DNA of 64,000 nt. Origin: Monoplex corrugatus (lineage: Eukaryota > Mollusca > Gastropoda > Littorinimorpha > Ranellidae). The DNA lies in contig CM060307.1 of the NCBI GenBank assembly GCA_030674185.1, forward strand, positions 59,937,481 through 60,001,480, given 5' to 3'. Below the pieces are notes generated by a model that did not search any database, was not told where the DNA came from, and worked only from the letters and a program-made list of their open reading frames with translations. The position numbers were made by a program, and so were the translations under genes. Of the stretch, positions 36,500 through 47,265 are shown one piece after another (position 1 is the first letter of the stretch; the number at the start of each line of letters is the position of its first letter).

Positions 36500-36756
36500 T
36501 ATTTTCTAAGTTTCCGAGAAAGTGCTGTTCATACACCTTCATCGAAAAGTGCTGATTTTAGGCTTTCTGTTGTAGTTGTTGTTTGTTTGTTTGTATGTTT
36601 GTTTTTGTCCTTTTGATCTTAACCTTGTCGTCTTATCTTATAAATTTGCACTTTCGCGACTCCTTAACGGGTCTACACCTATGACCAAAAGTGGTAAAGA
36701 TACACTCACTAAGAGCCAAGAAAGTTGTGTTCATGCATTTTTATCACAGACAGACA
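36500..36756 (+). repeat. repeat Z, copy 2
   Basis: Same block order as 11965-12200: TTTCCGAGAAAGTGCTGTTC, CCTTCATCGAAAAGTGCTGA, a T/GTTT-rich spacer, GCACTTTCGCGACTCCTTAA, ATGACCAAAAGTGGTAAAGA, AGAGCCAAGAAAG and GTTCATGCATTTTTATCACA. It is followed directly by CAGA/GAGA simple sequence. Confidence 0.6.
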
Positions 36757-36894
36757 TAGAGAACGGGAGAGACATGGAGAGAAGGAGAGACAGACAGACA
36801 GAGAGACAGAGAGATATAGACATACATCCCTCCGGATAACATGAAATAATCTGTCCACCCCCCCCACCCCTTTTGAATTTTTGGTTGGTTGATT

Positions 36895-36901
36895 GGTGTG
36901 T

Positions 36902-36978
<77 letters not shown>

Positions 36979-37018
36979 TGTGTGTGTGTGTGTTTGTGTG
37001 TATGTGTGTGTGTGTGTT
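36895..37018. repeat. (GT)n microsatellite with TATG units
   Basis: A GT tract of about 120 bp with a few GTAT and GTTT variants. Confidence 0.96.
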
Positions 37019-37092
37019 TTGTTTTTAAAGAGAAAGAGGGGAGGGGGAGTCAAAAAGTAACGTCAAAAACCATAGTTATCTCTGATTGTTCT

Positions 37093-37160
37093 ATAGCCCT
37101 AAGCAAAATCTCAGGGAATCTTGGTGTGTACAAGATTCCCTGAGATTTGCCTGGGGCTAT
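37093..37160. repeat. long inverted repeat (hairpin)
   Basis: Perfect 17-bp arms AAATCTCAGGGAATCTT (37106-37122) and AAGATTCCCTGAGATTT (37132-37148) enclose a 9-base loop. Pairing continues imperfectly outward (ATAGCCCTAAGC against GCCTGGGGCTAT), giving about 28 paired bases per arm. It sits immediately upstream of a decayed LINE fragment. Confidence 0.92.
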
Positions 37161-37184
37161 TGATGAATCCTATCAATGGAAGCT

Positions 37185-37555
37185 CATGTTAACAACCTGT
37201 GCAAAATCCTGTGCAGCTCGACATGTCCTACGGGAGAGTAAACTGCAGTGCAAAAGCACTCTGAGAAAATAACATTGTCTTCCAATCAAAGCACGAAGTT
37301 GCCACACTTTGCCTTCAATGTTTAAATCTGACTACCATGCCAACAGTTATGTCAGAACTCTCCTCCTGCCCTACAAACCCACAAAAGGTCTCTGGTCTCA
37401 AGCGGCTTTTCCCTTGACCGTTCCTCGTTCTCCCTAACTACTAGCGAGAAGAAATCCCCCTGTTTTTGGACCTCCCCTCCCAGTGTCTTTGAGACAGAAC
37501 AGTTGTCTGCTTACACTCAGAAAAGCACCACAAAACATCTCTTTCTGAAATATCT
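37185..37555 (+). pseudogene. diverged CR1/L2-type LINE, C-terminal fragment
   Basis: Fragments in order: CAARHVLRESKLQ, HCLPIKARSCHTLPSMFKS, VRTLLLPYKPTKGLWS, then VPRSP, GPPLPVSLRQNSC and LRKAPQNISF. They match the layout of the CR1/L2 C terminus (AARLVLR..., LHWLPVKARI..LC...S, Y.PSR.LRS, VPR, GP..WN.LP..LR, FKS.LKTHLF). There are several stops and it is clearly older than the copies at 32 and 40 kb. The family match is by eye. Confidence 0.55.
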
Positions 37556-37620
37556 CCAAAATGCTGAGAATATTACTTGTAGCTTTGCTAAGCTGGTCCG
37601 CTTTACTGCAACCTATCAGT

Positions 37621-37659
<39 letters not shown>

Positions 37660-37663
37660 TGTT

Positions 37664-37722
<59 letters not shown>

Positions 37723-38461
37723 ATGTGTGAGTGTGTGCACGTGCATGTGTGAGTGTGTGCACGTGCATCGGGGGGATAGGGGTGTGGTGTGTATAAGTGG
37801 TTGTATGTGTGTTCGCTCGTTATTTCTTTTAACGTCTATTTTCATACATGCGTTTAGACAAAAGTACGTGTGTACGTATGTTAATGTGCGTGTATGTTAA
37901 AGATTTGTATTTATCAAAATGATTTATACACTTTCTTCCTCAGATTCTTTTTTTAAATTTTTTTTTATAACTACTTCTGATTTAATGTTATATGTGTTTA
38001 TTCTTGATGAACTGACTTATGTCTAATACTGCTGTAATGTCTATGTTTATACTACATAAATGTATGGACCTATAACCCCTCCCGTTTCCATTTCCTGTGT
38101 ATGTATGTGTATGCACGCGTGTATGCATGAATATGTGTGTGTTTGTTTTCATGCATGCGTGTGTATACGAAAGAATGTATTTATCGAATGATTTATAATC
38201 TCTTTTCCATCGTATGTAATATATGTGAACTAATGTTTTACTATCTATGTCTGATTCTACATTTCGATCTGTTGTTATTTTCTATAAATGTATTTATACT
38301 GCATCAGTGTATATATCCGACTATGTTTATATTGCATTAATACATGGACATGGCAGCCTCCACACCCCATCCTCTTTTTTATGTTAAGTACAACGAGCGT
38401 GTTTTTGACATAGACTGCGCCCTGCAAATGGAATCATCACCATCATCAACATCATCAGCAC

Positions 38462-38496
<35 letters not shown>

Positions 38497-38719
38497 CCAC
38501 CACCATCATACATCTATTTCGCCAATTAATGAGTTTCAACTGTTCGATATATGTTGCGTGTGCTTGGCTCTCATATTATTCTTAGAACACAAACAGACGA
38601 TGAACATTACTCTCCTACAATAATTTTATTTTCTGGCCTGATATTGCAGCACTGGCAGTGAAGTATTCATTCACTTTTCCACAGCAGATGTGTTTACCTG
38701 TAAAAGGAAATGTCTGGGT
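37556..38719. other. unannotated; GT and ATC arrays
   Basis: A GT array at about 37622-37765 (with GTTT units and GTGCACGTGCAT at its end) and an ATC/ACC array at about 38432-38510. No gene was seen. Confidence 0.5.
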
Positions 38720-38798
38720 AGGCTTCAGATTTAATCAGCGCTAATCCATCCATCCATCCATCCATCCATCCATCTCTCTCTCTCTCTCTCTCTCTCCA

Positions 38799-38858
<60 letters not shown>

Positions 38859-39145
38859 CACAACACACACACACACATACACACAATACACACACGCACA
38901 ATATATATACATGTGATTCCACACGGAGTGGAGACAGACTGCAGGGGGGTTGAGTGAGATCAGGATTTTATGCAGATGAGAAAAGGTGAGTTTTGAGAGC
39001 GGACTTGAAGGAGACAAAAGTAGGTTGCTGACGGGCTGAGACAGGAAGTTTGTTCCAGGAGAGTGGACCAGAAACAGAGAAAGCTCGTGGACCATAGCTA
39101 TTAAGCTTAGTGCGTGGAAAGCGAAAAGTGAGAGGATCGCAGGCA
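38720..39145 (-). mobile_element. L2-like LINE, truncated copy B
   Basis: On the - strand it begins inside the C-terminal coding region (TGCGATCCTCTCACTTTTCG) and runs through the stop to a 3' UTR containing GT, GA and TGGA microsatellites and AGCGCTGATTAAATCTGAAG at about 38740. The 235 bp at 38911-39145 match 39384-39617 of copy A almost perfectly; the only difference I see is one base (GAGAGGATC against GAGAGATC). It is either a separate 5'-truncated insertion or a local duplication of copy A. Confidence 0.8.
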
Positions 39146-39187
39146 CAAATATATATATATACATATATATATATGTGTATGTATATA

Positions 39188-41335
39188 TTATAATAATAAT
39201 AATAACAATTACAATATCTATATAGCGCAAAATCTTGATATAAATCAAATCTAAGCGCTGAACGTACACGTACGTACGCATGCACACACACGCACACACA
39301 CACATACCCATGGCTATAAATGGGGAAAAAGAAGAAAATCAATGGAAAATTATAGAAAACATTATATACAAATATAAATTGCAATGTGATTCCACACGGA
39401 GTGGAGACAGACTGCAGGGGGGTTGAGTGAGATCAGGATTTTATGCAGATGAGAAAAGGTGAGTTTTGAGAGCGGACTTGAAGGAGACAAAAGTAGGTTG
39501 CTGACGGGCTGAGACAGGAAGTTTGTTCCAGGAGAGTGGACCAGAAACAGAGAAAGCTCGTGGACCATAGCTATTAAGCTTAGTGCGTGGAAAGCGAAAA
39601 GTGAGAGATCGCAGGCAGAGCGGAGGGTACGTGAGGGAACATAGATCTCAAGTAAGCTTGACAGGTAATCGGGAGCTCGTTATTGAGGCTTTTGTAGCAC
39701 ATGGTGTCTAGTTTGCACTGTATGCGCTTTGATACAAGGAGCCAGTGAAGGGAGATGTGGTCAGCTTTTTCGTTTTGAGTACAAGGCGTGCAGCATTGTT
39801 TTGAATGCACTGTAGGATGTGAATAGTGGAGGCAGGAAGACCAGACAGGAGTGAATTGCAATAGTCAACGGGAGACATTATGAAGGAGAGAACGAGTTTT
39901 GCAGTTGTTTCGACAGAAAGATACTTCCTGATCAGGTTTATACGATGGAGGTGATAGTAGCAAGATCTGGCAGTTTGAGAAACAAAGTTGTTCATGGAGA
40001 GGGTAGAGTCAAGTAGACATCAAGGTTTTTAGTGAATCAGAAATTGGGACTGATGTGTTACATAATGGGAGAGAAAGAGGAAGCAGCTGAGAAAGTTTCT
40101 GACAGGTGTCAATGAGGATAACTTCTGTCTTGTCGTCGTTAAGCTGACGTTTTTTGTATGTCATCCAGTTCTTAATGTCCGAGTAACAGTCAGTGCTGCG
40201 AGTCAAGAGGCGCAGTACATTGTCAGATGAGTCACTGTCTTGAAGTTGGGTGTCATGAGAATAGAAGTGGTGTTACACAGAGTGGAAGTTGATGATGGTG
40301 GACAGGGGAGAAGTGTAAAGAGTGAAAAGAACAGGGCCAAGGACAGATCCTTGTGGAACACCACAGGTCAGGTATGCAGGTTGAGAGTAAGTGCCGTTGA
40401 TGAGAACAGTTTGTTTTCTGTTTGATAGATATGAAGTGAACCAAGGGAGAGCAGTGTCAGAGATGCCAAAAGTATGATGGAGTCTAGAGAGGAGAATACC
40501 ATGATCAACGGTATTAAAGGCTGCAGACAGATCAAGGAGTGTGAAGAGAGAGACTTTGCCAGTATCAGTTGCAAGGAGGAGATTGTTGAGAATGTGTAGT
40601 AGGGCAGTTTCAGTGCTGTGGCACTGACGGTAGGCTGACTGGAAAGGATTGAGGAGATTGTTGGCAGACAGTTGAGAGTTCAGCTGGTTGAGGACAATAT
40701 TTTCAAGGAGTTTTGACAAGAAAGAGAGATTAGAAATAGGCCGTTAGTTTTTCAGTTCATTAGGATCTAAATTGTATTTCTTGAGGAGAGGGTGAACGAT
40801 AGCAGACTTGAAAGAATCCGGGACAGTTCCAGTTTTAAGAGAAGTGTTGATGATGTCAGTGATGAATGGGAGGAGAGTAGGGAGACAGTCGGAGTAGAGA
40901 GAACCTGGAAGAGGATCCAGTTCGCAGGTTTTGAACGACATGGATCTGATTGTGTTGAGAATTTCTTCTTGTGAGACTGGGGTAAAAGTAATGAGGTGTG
41001 CCAGAGAAGGAAGGGTCAGGTGGGCAGGGCTGACAGGGTGTCCTGTCAAGCTTGTCACGAAGAGTTTGTATTTTGGTGGTGAAATACTTGGAGAATGCAT
41101 ATGGGAGTTCTTCATTAGTGTGTTTTGTTGGGAGAGATAAATCTTTTCGTGTGCCAAGGAGATGATTCATGGTTGTAAAGAGTTCTTTTGAAGAAGAGGC
41201 ATTCAGGATTTTGGTTTGGAAAAAGCTTGTTTTTGCAGTTGCAATGAGGGTGGATAGTTTTGTTTTAGAGGCTTGGAAAAGTTGGATTTGCGCCAGCGGC
41301 GCTCTACTCTGCGGCGGGCATATTTTGCACAGACA
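39188..41335 (-). pseudogene. L2-like LINE reverse transcriptase, copy A
   Basis: Read on the - strand from 41335: SKTKLSTLIATAKTSFF and NASSSKELFTTMNHLLGTRK (linker after the missing endonuclease), FSKYFTTKIQTLRDKLD, SFKTCELDPLPGSLY, TGTVPDSFKSAIVHPLLKK, then RPISNLSF after a Tyr-to-stop change (40744), FQSAYRQCHSTETALLHILN, LDLSAAFNTVDHGILL, GVPQGSVLGPVLFTLY, and the catalytic box altered to FYSHDTQL (YADD lost) next to another stop. Later segments DYCNSLLSGLP, GPLSWNKLP and FKSALKTHLF are in other frames. The 3' UTR ends in (TTA)n at about 39190. It is the same family as the + strand copy at 32-33.8 kb but more decayed. Confidence 0.9.
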
Positions 41336-41451
41336 ATCTCATACATACATACATTCATATTTATATGTATATAATATCATATACATATATATATACATCT
41401 ATGTATCCATCTATCTATCTACATTTACGAGTATATATATAGATCTGTTAG

Positions 41452-41806
41452 CACTTTCTCTTAGGAATGATAATTGGGCACATATGTTAAGTGCATTTTG
41501 GCTCTAGATAAATGAGATATGCGGAATCAATTTTAGATAATTTAGGCCCGTTTTTACGTACGTTTTAGTGTCCTTACTTATATCAAAACTTGTTTTCAGA
41601 TATGTTTCTTAAATTGTTTGTGTGATATATTGGACGGTGTGGTCAAAGCCAGGGGCATCTCCTTAGATTATGTGCGCGAATGCATTCATATGTGTACTTA
41701 ATTTTCTGTTCCTTTTTTTTTTCTGTTGAAGTACTGAGTATGTACTGAAACGGTTATAGTCCTGATATGGCTCTACACAGTTAGTTGGGCTTTAAGCAAC
41801 GATAAA
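41452..41806 (-). mobile_element. repeat X, copy 3 (partial)
   Basis: On the - strand it runs from TTTAAAGCCCAACTAACTG through GAGCCATATCAGGACTATAA, CATATGAATGCATTCGCGCA, ATCTAAGGAGATGCCCCTGG and GGCCTAAATTATCTAAAATT to GTGCCCAATTATCATTCC. It stops before the CAGGTGAATGGACC block, so the right third is missing. Confidence 0.75.
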
Positions 41807-41823
41807 AATAAGAACAAGAACAA

Positions 41824-41904
41824 GAACATACATACATACATACATACATACATACATACATACATACATACATACATACATACATACATACATACATAAC
41901 ATAC
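41824..41904. repeat. (CATA)n tetranucleotide array
   Basis: About 19 near-perfect CATA units directly beside the end of X copy 3. Confidence 0.97.
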
Positions 41905-42797
41905 AGACACATTATACATACATTTCGCTCCATCCACCACCATCCATCCACCCACCCATTCAACAAACACATACATTTAAAAATGAACTTTACATTTAAT
42001 AGATAACATTCTGTTTTCAGTTTTCACTTCCAAAGTTTCTGAGGCTTGAGTACTTCTGTCACAATTGAGTATTAAGTTAATCCATTAAGGACTAATAGAT
42101 GAGTCTGCCAGTGTGTGTACTATAGTGGCTTAGTATGCCAACTTCTTTCCGTGAAAGAAATGAAAGAATCTCTGCAAAGTCTGCAGTTAAGTGGCTCAGC
42201 GTGGTACCTTCCGTGAAAGTTATGCAGCTTTTCGAGGGAAGTTTTCTTTCTGACACCTGATTCACATTGAAAATGAAGAAATAGCTGTAGACCATCTTGC
42301 TTGCTTTGAGGACTGATTTTGTATTTTATCGCGTTCATGTCTACAGTTGTACAAAAGTAGACTCCATTGTCCTTGTCATGCTTTTCTAAAAGTGTCACAA
42401 CTGACACTTGTCCATTTTTTCAAAAAAGTAAAGGTACAAAAAAACAAACTGATAGCTTCTAGGTGTTTTTTCTTCTTTTTGGTATGGGTAGATTAATTAA
42501 ATTGGTTTTTTGTTGTTGTTGCTTCTGATGACCTAGAGTGGGTGTTAGCGTGACGTCTCAGAACGTACAAAACATGAACTGGTATCAGACGTGACGGTGG
42601 ACATGAAAACTATCTCTTTCCTCAATTATAGACGAATAGAATGTCGTTATCTATATCTATCATCTTAAATAACATTATCCATCTTTCATAAAAGCCCCAG
42701 TTTTGTGACCCTTCCTCTCCTATTACTGCACAATTGAATACATTTTTTATGTGAAACATCACAACTCATTTTTCGCTGGGTTACTGCTATTGTTATT
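41905..42797. other. unannotated sequence
   Basis: No gene was recognised. The 95-codon - strand frame at 42120-42407 (MSVVTLLEKHDKDNG...) includes a Cys-rich end but matches nothing I know. Confidence 0.35.
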
Positions 42798-43368
42798 GTT
42801 GTTTAAAGCCCAGCTGACTGCATAGAGCCATATCAGGGCTTTCTTTCTTTCTTTTCTTGTTGTTTAAAGCCCAGCCGACTGCGCAGAGCCATATCAGGGC
42901 TATAACCGCTTCAAAACACACATAACTTAAATTAAGTACACATATCAATGCATTCGCGCACATAATCTAAGGACATGCCCCCAGCGTAGGACCATTCCCT
43001 CCGATTTATCGCACAGGGGAGATTTAAAAAACACACCGGAATACAAATATAAGCGTACATAAGGACACAAAAACATGTATAAAAACAGGCATAAATTACC
43101 TAAAATTGCTTCCGCATATCTCACCTCCTTAGAGCCAAAAATGCACTTAATACATGTACCCAATCATCAATCCGAAGAAAAAGTACGTAAGAGTTTATCG
43201 AGAAAATACAGGTGAATGGACCATTAAGGCAGAAAATAAGTAGAAATGACAGAAAGCAAGGCAACAAGGCAGAAACAAAGAGAGTGATAGCAAAGAGGAA
43301 ATTTCTAGCACAGAATTTCCAGAAGGTGGGGATACTATTTATACTGAAAAAGCTCCCGGCAACCCAAC
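42798..43368 (+). mobile_element. repeat X, copy 4
   Basis: A full-length copy. It begins with a duplicated head: GTTTAAAGCCCAGCTGACTG ... ATATCAGGGCT at 42802-42840, then the same block again from 42860, separated by a TTTC-rich stretch. It continues with AAGTACACATATCAATGCAT, CGCACATAATCTAAGGACAT, CAGGTGAATGGACC and ACAGAATTTCCAGAAGG, ending GCTCCCGGCAACCCAACGGG. X copy 5 starts within a few bases. Confidence 0.8.
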
Positions 43369-43372
43369 GGGG

Positions 43373-43897
43373 GAAATATCAGGGCTACAACCGCTTCAAA
43401 ACATATAAAATTTTGACAGGAACAAGAAAAGAAAAGAAAATTAAGTACACATATCAATGCATTCGCACACATAATCTAAGGACATGCCCCCGGCGTTGAC
43501 CACTCCGTCGAATTTATCGCACAGGGGATTTAAAAAACACACCTGAATACAAATTCAAGCATACCAAGTACAAATTCAAGCATACCAAAGGACATCAAAA
43601 CATATATAAAAATTGGCTTAAGTTACTTAAAATTGCTTCTGCATATCTCAGTTCTCTAGAGCCAAAAATTATCAATGCTAAGAAAAAGTATGTAAGACTT
43701 TATCGAACACATACAGGTGAATGGACCAGCAATGCAAAAAATTATAGGAAGAAATGACAGAAAGCAAAGGAACAAGACAGAAACAAAGAGAGTGACAGAA
43801 AAGAGGAGATTTTTAGACCAGAATTTCCAGAAGGTGGCTGATACTATTTATACTGAAAGAGCTCCCGGCATCACCACGGGAGTTTTCACTGAATGAT
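43373..43897 (+). mobile_element. repeat X, copy 5 (tandem to copy 4)
   Basis: Starts inside the head (ATATCAGGGCTACAACCGCT), so it lacks the first ~45 bp, and runs to GCTCCCGGCATCACCACGGG. It has a small local duplication (GTACAAATTCAAGCATACC, twice, 43540-43588). The right part holds a 60-codon open frame (VNGPAMQKIIGRNDRKQ...ERAPGITTGVF) also present in other X copies. Confidence 0.8.
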
Positions 43898-44080
43898 CTG
43901 ATATCTTCCATTATATCAGAAAAAGTACTGTACAAGTTATCTTTCCTTTCTGTTTTCATGCGGGTAAAAAGGTTTAACTTTAAAAGAGGTACAGAAAATT
44001 TTATCTGACTTTTGTTTTGAAATTCTGTGACTTGTGTCCCGTTTTTTTTGTTTGTTTTTGCATCATTTTTGTCATTGTTT

Positions 44081-44345
44081 CATATATTGTATTATATTAT
44101 ATTATATTATATTATATTATATTATATTATATTATATTATATATTATATTATATTATATTATATTATATTATTTATATTATATTATATATATATTATATT
44201 ATATTATATTATATTATATTATATTATATTATATTATATTATATTATATTATCGTCTATGCTGTGCCGTGGTTTGTTGTGCTGTGCTGTGTTATGCTATG
44301 CTATGCTATGCCAGGCTGGATTATACTACACTAGATTAGATTAGA
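44081..44345. repeat. pentanucleotide array with drifting motif
   Basis: ATTAT-type units (44084-44250) are followed, still in five-base steps, by TGTGC, TATGC, then CAGGC/TGGAT/TATAC/TACAC transitional units and TAGAT units to about 44350. The poly Ile-Leu-Tyr frames are artefacts. Confidence 0.93.
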
Positions 44346-44635
44346 TTAGATTGTAGACAGAGAGGTAGACAAATAGATAGACAGACAGACAGATAGATAG
44401 ATGTGCATAATATTTTATGTGTGTGTGCACGCGCTTGTCTGTGTGTGCGCATGAACAGATATCAGAATTTCCAACATATTTCTTTGCCACAAGAATCCAA
44501 AATAAGGTTTAAGACACAATATATTTGTTCTAATAGTCGACATAAACGTTAATGATTTTCGCAGTAAGTTTATGATTTCACTCTGTGTGTGTGCGTGCGT
44601 GTATGTGTGCGCATGTATATGTGTATGTATGTATG

Positions 44636-44669
<34 letters not shown>

Positions 44670-44744
44670 GTTGTGTGTGTGTGTGTCCTCGTGCGTGTGA
44701 GCGTGCCAATACCAAATATGTCTGCGTGAAACACTTCAAATATT
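44346..44744. other. unannotated; GATA and GT tracts
   Basis: CAGA/GATA units (44353-44402) and an impure GT tract (about 44583-44695). No gene was seen. Confidence 0.5.
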
Positions 44745-45005
44745 TAGGCTGATAAATAAGATTTATGTTATATACTGTTTAAAGCAAAATGCAAATACAC
44801 AAACGGGATATATATAGTGAAGATGTACCTGGTATCTGATTCTGCCATGCATTAAACATTTAATCAGTGGTTTGGGGCTGATTAATAAGATTTATGTTAT
44901 GTATCTATACTATTTAAAAGCAAAATATAAATACATGAACGAAATAAGACATGTATACTGAAGATGTAGCTGAATCAACGCATCAAACGTTTAATCAGTG
45001 GTTTC
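44745..45005. repeat. direct tandem duplication, ~128 bp x 2
   Basis: Two adjacent diverged copies share GGCTGAT.AATAAGATTTAT, GTTTAAA.GCAAAAT, AAATACA..AACG, TGAAGATGTA.CTG and TTTAATCAGTGGTTT. The first spans about 44748-44875 and the second 44876-45005. It is not coding. Confidence 0.85.
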
Positions 45006-45065
45006 GGGATGAAACCCGAAAAAATCGCCGAAGAAACGCTGATGGCGTATCTTGCAAATACCTAT

Positions 45066-45245
45066 TATCATTTGTTTATTTATATATTTATTTATCTATC
45101 TATTTATCTATTTGTTTATGTATTTATTTATTTATATGTATATACATATTTATTTATTTATCTATTCATTTATTATTTATTTGTTTGTTTGTTTGCTTCT
45201 TTATATATTTATTTATTTATTTATTTTCTTATTCATTTATTTTTC
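45066..45245. repeat. TTTA/TTTG/CTAT tetranucleotide-rich tract
   Basis: Imperfect TTTA, CTAT and TTTG units for about 180 bp. Confidence 0.9.
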
Positions 45246-45705
45246 ATCATATCAATATACAGGAAAATATTCCTTAAGAATTGTCCAAACTTTGTCAGTG
45301 TCAAGAATGCGTCAATTCAGTAGGCAGATTCATACTTTCAGGAAATAATTTCAAAGAAGGTAAATAACATTTGGGGAACAAATTTCTGTGTAAGTATATG
45401 CACATTTTGAGGAACAAATGCGGACATAGCGTACAGCCATTAGTGAATGAATGATTTTCTGTCAATTGTTTATGGGTAGATTTACCTTAATTAAATCTGT
45501 ATAAGCCGTAGCGCCTTACAGACGTTAAGTCTTTAGTGAGCAAAACCTAACAACGTCTTTAGTCACACTGAAATAAGACTAAGGAGCTAATTGTACAAAT
45601 AAAACTAATAAGCTAATGGTAAACTAACACGTGATAGAATTAGAGATAGCGATACGGAATACAGATATAGATATAAATATAGATATTTACGATGTGTGAG
45701 TATGT

Positions 45706-45803
<98 letters not shown>

Positions 45804-46084
45804 AGCCGATTCCCATCACTGCCCTCTGTCCAAAGTTCAGTGATGTGTGCCATATATTGAATGTTACCATACTTACTTGTATGTGGAGTAAAGTTCCTAC
45901 CCAGTTCTCATGGTAAACCTTTGGCAGACGATGCCATGGTATGCATTCATTCATCAGGTGGGGGAGGGCGCATTATTTTGGTTTGTTGCAGAAATCGTAA
46001 TTTCTTTTTAAATATCCCATCTTTGTGGTGGATTTTATATTTAGTGCATGAATAACAACATACACACACACACACACATATACA

Positions 46085-46136
<52 letters not shown>

Positions 46137-46229
46137 ATGCATTTCTGATAACTAGAAAGAGGTGCCGAAAAGAAATGCAAAAATCCCTATGGGGCACACA
46201 AACCAGCTTGGCTTTTTGTTTCAATAGGA
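45246..46229. other. unannotated; two GT/CA arrays
   Basis: A pure GT array at 45707-45802 and a CA then GT array at 46060-46138. The latter is self-complementary, with CA repeats facing GT repeats across TATACAG, and could form a long hairpin. No gene was seen. Confidence 0.5.
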
Positions 46230-46466
46230 ATGATGCGGCGTCTCAGGAATGGGGCAATTAACAAGTGGTATTGTTTGCTTTCAGGATTGTTGTTTATCTT
46301 TCGAGTTTCTTGTGTGAAAATGCTGCCACATTGGGGTCACCACCTTCACACAGTTCAAAAAGCCGACGTCCTTGTCATGGGAGGTGGAGACAGACAGGGT
46401 TTGGCTGACGGGGCTCTGATGAAGCTACGACAGGACAATTTAGTTGGCAGTGGATGGATCGTATAA
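46230..46466 (+). CDS. unrecognised 78-codon open frame, doubtful
   Basis: An ATG-started frame that is not simple sequence. A hydrophobic stretch near residues 13-29 (WYCLLSGLLFIFRVSCV) could be a signal anchor. It is followed by HWGHHLHTVQKADVLVMGGG and LMKLRQDNLVGSGWIV before TAA. A splice-acceptor-like TTTGCTTTCAG lies inside it at about 46277-46287, so the true coding part, if any, may be an internal exon. I do not recognise the protein, and chance is a serious alternative. Confidence 0.15.
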   Translation: MMRRLRNGAINKWYCLLSGLLFIFRVSCVKMLPHWGHHLHTVQKADVLVMGGGDRQGLADGALMKLRQDNLVGSGWIV

Positions 46467-46563
46467 ATGAACAAGGAAATAATATGGGGACAAATTGACG
46501 GAAAACCGACCAGACCAGGAGAAGGACAACGAAACAGAATAACTGAAGATTTCAATAAAAAGA

Positions 46564-46618
<55 letters not shown>

Positions 46619-46620
46619 TG

Positions 46621-46659
<39 letters not shown>

Positions 46660-47232
46660 TGTGTGGTGTGTGTGTGGGTGGGTGGGTGGGTGGGTGGGTG
46701 AGAGAGAGACAGAGAGAGAGAGACAGACAGACAGACAGGCAGAGGTGTACATTATGTAGGTGTGTAAAAATAGAAATATTAGTTGCGCCCTATTCCGCTC
46801 CTATTCCTCCCCATTCTACTCAATAGTTGTTGTAGTAGTAGTACTAGTAAGTAGTAGTAACAACAGAAGCAACAATAATAGTACGACATGAACAAGATGA
46901 ACAAATAACATAAATACATAGAAAAGTGTAGCAGTGTTCACTACATTCTTTCTTGGACACTGAATGAAGGCGATCTCTTGGAAGAAACATTTTATCCGAA
47001 CACAAGGAAGACTGCTGGAAAAGAAAATGGTGCTGCAGTAGGAATATCTGGGTAAAGGGCACTGAACACACTCAACACTGGACGGTATTTTCCATTTAAG
47101 CAAGCCTGGCTGGCTGGCTGGCTCACTCCCCCCTCTACCCTCGACTTTTCTTCTTCTCTGGTACAAACTTAACCCGACAGGGAGAAATGTGGAGGGGTGT
47201 GGGACTGGTGACGAAGGGGAGGGGAAGCGGAC

Positions 47233-47265
<33 letters not shown>

